Shown here one piece after another: positions 60,618-64,000 of a stretch of 64,000 nt of DNA (positions are counted from its first letter, which is position 1; every line of letters begins with the position of its first letter). A program made the translations under genes and the position numbers. The notes beneath the pieces are model-generated. The model had not been told where the DNA came from. It saw only the letters and a program-made list of their open reading frames with translations, and ran no database searches. Source of the stretch: Candidatus Sumerlaeota bacterium (GTDB taxonomy: Bacteria; Sumerlaeota; Sumerlaeia; SLMS01; JAHLLQ01); assembly GCA_030156535.1 (NCBI GenBank), contig JASGMJ010000008.1, positions 85,943 to 149,942 of the forward strand, in the 5' to 3' direction.

Positions 60618-60657
60618 CCGCGCCCCCGGATGAAATTGCCGGGGGCGCGGTTCTTTA
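60618..60657 (+). terminator. Rho-independent terminator of the NagB/PIG-L gene
   Basis: Perfect 12-base stem CCGCGCCCCCGG / CCGGGGGCGCGG with a nine-base loop, followed by TTCTTTAAT, 27 bases after the stop codon. Confidence 0.9.
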
Positions 60658-60675
60658 ATCCTTGCTCCCCCTCAT

Positions 60676-60706
60676 TTGCTCCCTACTAGTGCAGTTATCC
60701 TATATC
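60676..60706 (+). promoter_or_regulatory. Possible promoter of the TRL-like lipoprotein genes
   Basis: TTGCTC at 60676-60681 and TATATC at 60701-60706 with a 19-base spacer, or CTATAT with 18. It lies between the upstream terminator and the first lipoprotein start at 60724, in a locally AT-rich stretch. GGGGAG is the ribosome site. Confidence 0.4.
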
Positions 60707-60723
60707 TTTTGGGGAGACCGGCA

Positions 60724-61059
60724 ATGAAGAAGCTGTTACCCTTTGTCCTGTTTGTGGCAGTGATGATTTTTTCGACGGGTTGCATCACCTACAGCACGCC
60801 CGTGATGCCTCCTCAGGGGCTGCTTTTCTCCTCCATTCAGGCGCCTTTGGATGCGAACGCGGACAGTACTGATTTTTCGAACGAAAAGCAGGGCGAGGCG
60901 TCGAGCACTGCCATTCTCGGCCTTTTTGCCTTTGGCGATGCCAGCCTCAACACGGCGGCCCGCGATGGTGGCCTGACCACCGTGAACCACGTCGATTATT
61001 CGTACCAGAACATCCTGTTCTTCTATCAGCAGTTCACCATTGTGGCCTACGGAGAGTAA
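60724..61059 (+). CDS. TRL-like family lipoprotein, copy 1
   Basis: 111 residues. The N-terminus is a lipoprotein signal ending MIFSTGC, so Cys20 is the probable lipid anchor. The mature part matches the TRL-like family (PF13146 type): GLLFSSIQAPLDANAD, STAILGLFAFGDASLNTAA, DGGLTTVNHVDYSYQNILF, and a final FTIVAYGE. These small outer-membrane or periplasmic lipoproteins have no established function. GGGGAG precedes the ATG. The next copy starts one base after its stop codon. Confidence 0.85.
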   Translation: MKKLLPFVLFVAVMIFSTGCITYSTPVMPPQGLLFSSIQAPLDANADSTDFSNEKQGEASSTAILGLFAFGDASLNTAARDGGLTTVNHVDYSYQNILFFYQQFTIVAYGE

Positions 61060-61060
61060 G

Positions 61061-61444
61061 ATGAAGCCAAACAGACGCGGCATCGTTGCAAACTGCTGCC
61101 TGACGCTTCTCTTCTCCGCGGTTCTCCTCTGCCTCGGAGGGTGTGCCTTTCTGTCGGCACCCGTCCAGCCCCCTACCGGGCTCGTGTTTACCAGCGTTCA
61201 GGCCCCTGTCTCCGCCGATTACGACGCAACGGTCGTTCGTTCGGAGGACGAAAAGCACGCACAGGCGACGTCGTACTTTTTTTTCGAGCCACTCATCACT
61301 CGCCTGTCATTTGGTTGGGATGATGTGGCGATCGCCAAAATCGCCCAGGATGGCGGCATCAAGGAAGTGCATTATGCCGACTACGAATTCATGCACGTCC
61401 TGGGGATCTTCGCCAAAGTCACGATCTCTGTCTACGGAGAATAG
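61061..61444 (+). CDS. TRL-like family lipoprotein, copy 2
   Basis: 127 residues. Signal and lipobox LLCLGGC (Cys at about 35), then GLVFTSVQAPVSADYD, FFFEPLITRLSFGWDDVAIA, AQDGGIKEVHYADYEFMHVL and a final VTISVYGE. It aligns end to end with copy 1 but its central ILGL-type strand is replaced by a more aromatic one. The ribosome site GGAGAG lies in the last codons of copy 1, so the two genes are probably translationally coupled. Function unknown. Confidence 0.83.
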   Translation: MKPNRRGIVANCCLTLLFSAVLLCLGGCAFLSAPVQPPTGLVFTSVQAPVSADYDATVVRSEDEKHAQATSYFFFEPLITRLSFGWDDVAIAKIAQDGGIKEVHYADYEFMHVLGIFAKVTISVYGE

Positions 61445-61458
61445 AGGAGAAACGCAGG

Positions 61459-61842
61459 ATGAAGATTGCGACGAAGTTTCTCAAGACCTGTCTGGTTGGG
61501 GGTCTTGCCCTGGGCCTGAGCGGTTGCCTCATGGTGCGCACGCCTTTTCTCCCTCCTCTTGGCAGCGGCCTGAATCAAACATCGTTTCCGGTGGATACGA
61601 CGTTCAACGGTTCGAAGATCGGAACGCGGGAAGGACGCGCAGAGAGCACCTCAGTCCTCTTTGGCCTCTTCGCATGGGGTGATTGCAGCGCAAGCACGGC
61701 GGCGCGTAACGGCGGTGTCGATGTCGTGGAGCAAGTGGATGCGGACCTGCTGAATATCCTGACCATCTACGTGAAGTACGAAACGATCGTCACCGGTTAT
61801 TCCAGGGAAGAGTACGAGGCGGCGCTGGCCCAGGCGCAGTAA
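61459..61842 (+). CDS. TRL-like family lipoprotein, copy 3
   Basis: 127 residues. Lipobox GLALGLSGC (Cys23). The conserved core is ESTSVLFGLFAWGDCSASTA and ARNGGVDVVEQVDADLLNIL, but the C-terminus differs from copies 1 and 2: the YGE ending is replaced by a 20-residue helical tail, SREEYEAALAQAQ. It starts 15 bases after copy 2 with AGGAG upstream. The three genes form one operon ending before clpS. Confidence 0.82.
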   Translation: MKIATKFLKTCLVGGLALGLSGCLMVRTPFLPPLGSGLNQTSFPVDTTFNGSKIGTREGRAESTSVLFGLFAWGDCSASTAARNGGVDVVEQVDADLLNILTIYVKYETIVTGYSREEYEAALAQAQ

Positions 61843-61998
61843 GGCCGGCGCTTCCTTCCCCCCCGGTGCGGAACAAGGAGGCGGCGAAGTCAGGTCTCCC
61901 TCCACTTCCACCTTGCCAGAGTTCCGCCTCCCGCGAAAGGCTCAGGGCCGGGTCCGCTCGCCGGACCACTCGATTCCTACGAGGCCTTTCGGACCCCG

Positions 61999-62334
61999 AT
62001 GCCGACGACTTTACCCGTCGCCGTACCCGATCAGGAAGAAAGCACAGACACCGAGCATCTCCATGCGCCCCGGTATCATGTCATCCTGTTCGACGACGAT
62101 TCCCATACCTACGAGTACGTCATCGAAATGATGGTCGTGCTCTTTGCCATGACCGTGGAGCAGGGCTTCGAGATCGCCTATGAGGTCGATCACATCGGCC
62201 AGGCGATCGTCATGACCGTGCCACACGCCGAGGCTCTCGAAGCGCGGCAGAAGATTATCACCTACGGCGCCGATCCGCGAATGCCCGGCAGCACGGGGTC
62301 GATGGGATGCATGATTCAGAAAGCCGAAGCGTGA
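61999..62334 (+). CDS. clpS: ATP-dependent Clp protease adaptor ClpS
   Basis: 111 residues. The core RYHVILFDDDSHTYEYVIEM is the ClpS signature (the DDDxHTxxYVxxM segment that forms the N-degron pocket), followed by a helix and the strand IGQAIVMTVPHAEALEARQ. ClpS delivers N-end-rule substrates to ClpA/ClpC. It lacks a strong ribosome site (GGACC only), and no clp ATPase gene is in the window. Its last codons overlap the start region of the next gene, so the two are probably cotranscribed. Confidence 0.9.
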   Translation: MPTTLPVAVPDQEESTDTEHLHAPRYHVILFDDDSHTYEYVIEMMVVLFAMTVEQGFEIAYEVDHIGQAIVMTVPHAEALEARQKIITYGADPRMPGSTGSMGCMIQKAEA

Positions 62335-63083
62335 GCGCACCCGCCGCTTCCCCCGCGCCCCGTCTTGCCTCGGGGCGCAAAACGATCCTGCTCGTCTTTC
62401 TCGCGATTCCCGTGGCCGCGATTGCGCTGCTGCTGGCCGGGCCGCGCGATGAGCATCAGGTCTGCCTGCACACGCTCCAGCAGCGCCACCGCTCCTCGTG
62501 GGCCATCGGCTCGCTGGCGGTGCGTTCGTCGGGATGGGAAGTGATCGACGAATGGCCGGTGATCGAGTCGCCCATGGTGGCCGGGGCGCTCGCGCCGCCG
62601 AACCGCTCGCCGGGCGAGACCGCGGCACTGCTCTGGCCCGATGCCGAGCCGCCGCGCCTGTGGACGACGACGAGCCGGGGAATGCCCTTCGCCCTTGTCA
62701 TCCAGATCGAGAACAAGCGCGCGCTGCCGCAACGGCTGAAGCAGGTGCTCGAAGCGCAACTCGCGGCGCGCAGTCTGCTCGACCCGGCGGACGACGCGGA
62801 GTGCCTGCGCGCGTTCGACGCGGCGGTGCTCGACAGCGTGGTGGTGCCCGACGATCTGGACCGGCGCGAACGGCGGCGCTATTCCACGCGGCCGCTGGCC
62901 CCGGGCGAGGAGCACGCGCTCGCCGTCCTGACGCAACTCAGCGCCGCGCACGACGCGGGGTCCCTGGACGCGGATGCACGCGGTGTTCTGTGCACGGCGG
63001 CCAATGGCCCCAACGGGGCCGAATCCCTTAGCCCAGGGCAAGCGCCGCAGGCGCGCCGCCCTGGGTCCGGCCACCACCAATGA
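62331..63083 (+). CDS. Hypothetical single-pass membrane protein with repeat-derived C-terminus
   Basis: About 250 residues. One membrane helix near the N-terminus (KTILLVFLAIPVAAIALLLA) anchors a soluble domain I do not recognise (RSSWAIGSLAVRSSGWEVID, PFALVIQIENKRALPQRLKQ). A GTG at 62331 overlaps the clpS stop by four bases (GTGA) and is preferred; an ATG at 62307, 24 bases earlier in frame, is the alternative. The last 25 or so residues (GPNGAESLSPGQAPQARRPG) are encoded by the first unit of the 63-kb repeat array, so the native end has been replaced. Confidence 0.65.
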   Translation: MSAPAASPAPRLASGRKTILLVFLAIPVAAIALLLAGPRDEHQVCLHTLQQRHRSSWAIGSLAVRSSGWEVIDEWPVIESPMVAGALAPPNRSPGETAALLWPDAEPPRLWTTTSRGMPFALVIQIENKRALPQRLKQVLEAQLAARSLLDPADDAECLRAFDAAVLDSVVVPDDLDRRERRRYSTRPLAPGEEHALAVLTQLSAAHDAGSLDADARGVLCTAANGPNGAESLSPGQAPQARRPGSGHHQ

Positions 63084-63258
63084 CCGCGCCCTGAAAGCGG
63101 CGCGATCCCAAGGGTCGATTCCGAAGAGGCGTTCAGTTGTGGATCGCACCACCTTCGGGGTGCGGGATGAAACGCTGCGCCTACCCAGGGCGGCGCGCCT
63201 ACGGCGCTTGCCCTGGGCTGTGTGATCTCGCCTCTTCGAGGCGTACCACGCTCCTTCG
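63006..63258. repeat. Palindrome-rich repeat element, unit 1
   Basis: 253 bases, almost identical to 63444-63698. It opens with GGCCCC-AAC-GGGGCC and ends with CGCCTC-TTC-GAGGCG followed by TACCACGCTCCTTCG. Two inverted 37-38-base arms (AGCCCAGGGCAAGCGCCG ... and its reverse complement) flank the middle. Short hairpins CGCGCC/GGCGCG and CGCACC/GGTGCG lie between the arms. It overlaps the end of the upstream gene. Confidence 0.9.
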
Positions 63259-63443
63259 GCATAACCGCTTCCTCATGCTCCTCAACACCGGGTCTGTTTT
63301 GAGATGCGCTCGGCCACAATGTTGACCTCTCAGAAACGATAAGCACCGAAGCGCTGGGTTACGTTCAGCCGTCCCATTCTTGATCCCACGTTTCCAGCGC
63401 TGGGGTATTGTCCTTCCGAAGCTGGCCACGTTCCGGCCGCAAC

Positions 63444-63698
63444 GGCCCCAACGGGGCCGAATCCCTTAGCCCAGGGCAAGCGCCGTAAGGCGCGCCGCCC
63501 TGGGTCCGGCCACCACCAATGACCGCGCCCTGAAAGCGGCGCGATCCCATGGGTCGATTCCGAAGAGGCGTTGAGTTGTGGATCGCACCACCTTCGGGGT
63601 GCGGGTTGAAACGCTGCGCCTACCCAGGGCGGCGCGCCTTACGGCGCTTGCCCTGGGCTATGGGATCTCGCCTCTTCGAGGCGTACCACGCTCCTTCG
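63444..63698. repeat. Palindrome-rich repeat element, unit 2
   Basis: 255 bases. The arms at 63468-63505 and 63622-63659 are a perfect 38-base inverted repeat. Each arm is itself an imperfect hairpin (CCCAGGGC/GCCCTGGG). All other sub-palindromes of unit 1 are kept. It starts 438 bases after unit 1. Confidence 0.92.
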
Positions 63699-63901
63699 AC
63701 AATCGCGTACTCTCTGCCATCCTCAAGGCTGACGCCTCCCCGTAACGTGCGTCCGGCCACGATGCATCGGAGAATGCCATGGGCCGCGTTCTCCGTTTTT
63801 TTTCGTGGTGCCCGAGGATCCATAGAGGATTTTCGGAAGAGGCGCGGTTGTTTTCGATGGGAAGGAGCTCTTCTTGAGGAAGAATTCGTTCCGCCCGCAA
63901 C

Positions 63902-64000
63902 GGCCCCAACGGGGCCGAATCCCTTAGCCCAGGGCAAGCGCCGCAGGCGCGCCGCCCTGGGTCCGGCCACCAACAATGACCGCGCCCTGAAAGCGGCGCG
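63902..64000. repeat. Palindrome-rich repeat element, unit 3 (cut by window edge)
   Basis: The first 99 bases of a third unit, 458 bases after unit 2, including GGCCCC-AAC-GGGGCC, the left arm and the CGCGCCCTGAAAGCGGCGCG hairpin. It runs off the right edge. Confidence 0.9.

Larger units (their letters stand above)
63084..64000. other. No supported gene; remainder of the repeat array
   Basis: Open frames on both strands here are made of repeat sequence and short spacers, without family resemblance or ribosome sites. The spacers between units (63259-63443 and 63699-63901) are weakly similar to one another, each ending TTCCG-CCGCAAC before the next unit. Confidence 0.75.

Noticed and set aside
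63620..63976. Minus-strand open frame in the repeat array
   Set aside because: It consists of repeat units and spacer with recurring PRAARLRRLPWA-type text, typical of spurious translation of palindromic repeats.
63006..64000. CRISPR array
   Set aside because: The repeated unit is 255 bases and the spacers about 185-200 bases, with nested inverted repeats and no cas genes.

Overview
This is a G+C-rich (roughly two-thirds G+C by eye) bacterial chromosome segment with dense genes on both strands and no phage, insertion-sequence or CRISPR signature. Large multidomain Hanks-type kinases, many sugar-degradation genes, an 11-gene complex I operon without the NADH-input genes, FolE2, and palindromic intergenic repeats suggest a free-living Gram-negative bacterium near the Planctomycetes/PVC, Sumerlaeota or Hydrogenedentota groups. 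That placement is an inference; no rRNA gene is present to test it.

Layout. 1-4992 (minus) is a tight operon for unsaturated uronate/sugar breakdown: GH88 hydrolase, Gfo/Idh oxidoreductase, TIM-barrel isomerase, SDR dehydrogenase and a PfkB-type ketodeoxygluconate kinase cut by the window edge. A divergent AraC regulator (5116-5949) probably controls it. 5950-15667 (minus) is nuoABCDHIJKLMN with overlapping genes. 16122-19353 (plus) is a lipoprotein adaptor/ATPase/permease exporter. It is followed by a cyclase-homology/kinase/WD40 receptor gene (19519-22125), with a relic of a second permease 3' end just beyond it. 22194-26441 (minus) holds a secreted GHL10-type hydrolase, an intact amidohydrolase-fold protein that has lost every metal ligand, and accA. 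26442-27153 is a hairpin-rich repeat patch plus tRNA-Leu(UAG). 27189-41255 contains a CPA2 antiporter, ftsZ with terminator, folE2, an orphan histidine kinase, a DUF4870 protein, an unknown protein, a giant beta-helix protein, lepB and fusA. 41256-46619 (minus) has an XRE regulator, a membrane protein, miaB and a secreted seven-repeat Asp-box protein.

46947-50591 is the most striking gene: one reading frame encoding a DnaK nucleotide-binding domain and beta substrate domain, a basic/proline-rich linker, a helical TPR-like region and a complete Ser/Thr kinase. 50663-57785 is a sugar-import operon in which the solute-binding protein is fused to the first permease, the second permease carries a roughly 300-residue extracytoplasmic insert, and a GH3 glycosidase follows. 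58072-60591 encodes a NagB-like/PIG-L-like fusion. Three tandem TRL-like lipoproteins, clpS and a membrane-anchored protein follow. The window ends in a tandem array of about 450-bp units with 255-bp palindromic cores.

Themes: uptake and breakdown of plant or algal polysaccharide sugars (two operons plus several secreted proteins), ion-pumping respiration with an electron donor that is not evident locally, and complex sensory kinases. Two of the most interesting loci, the DnaK-kinase fusion and the cyclase-homology kinase, are single-gene signalling devices.
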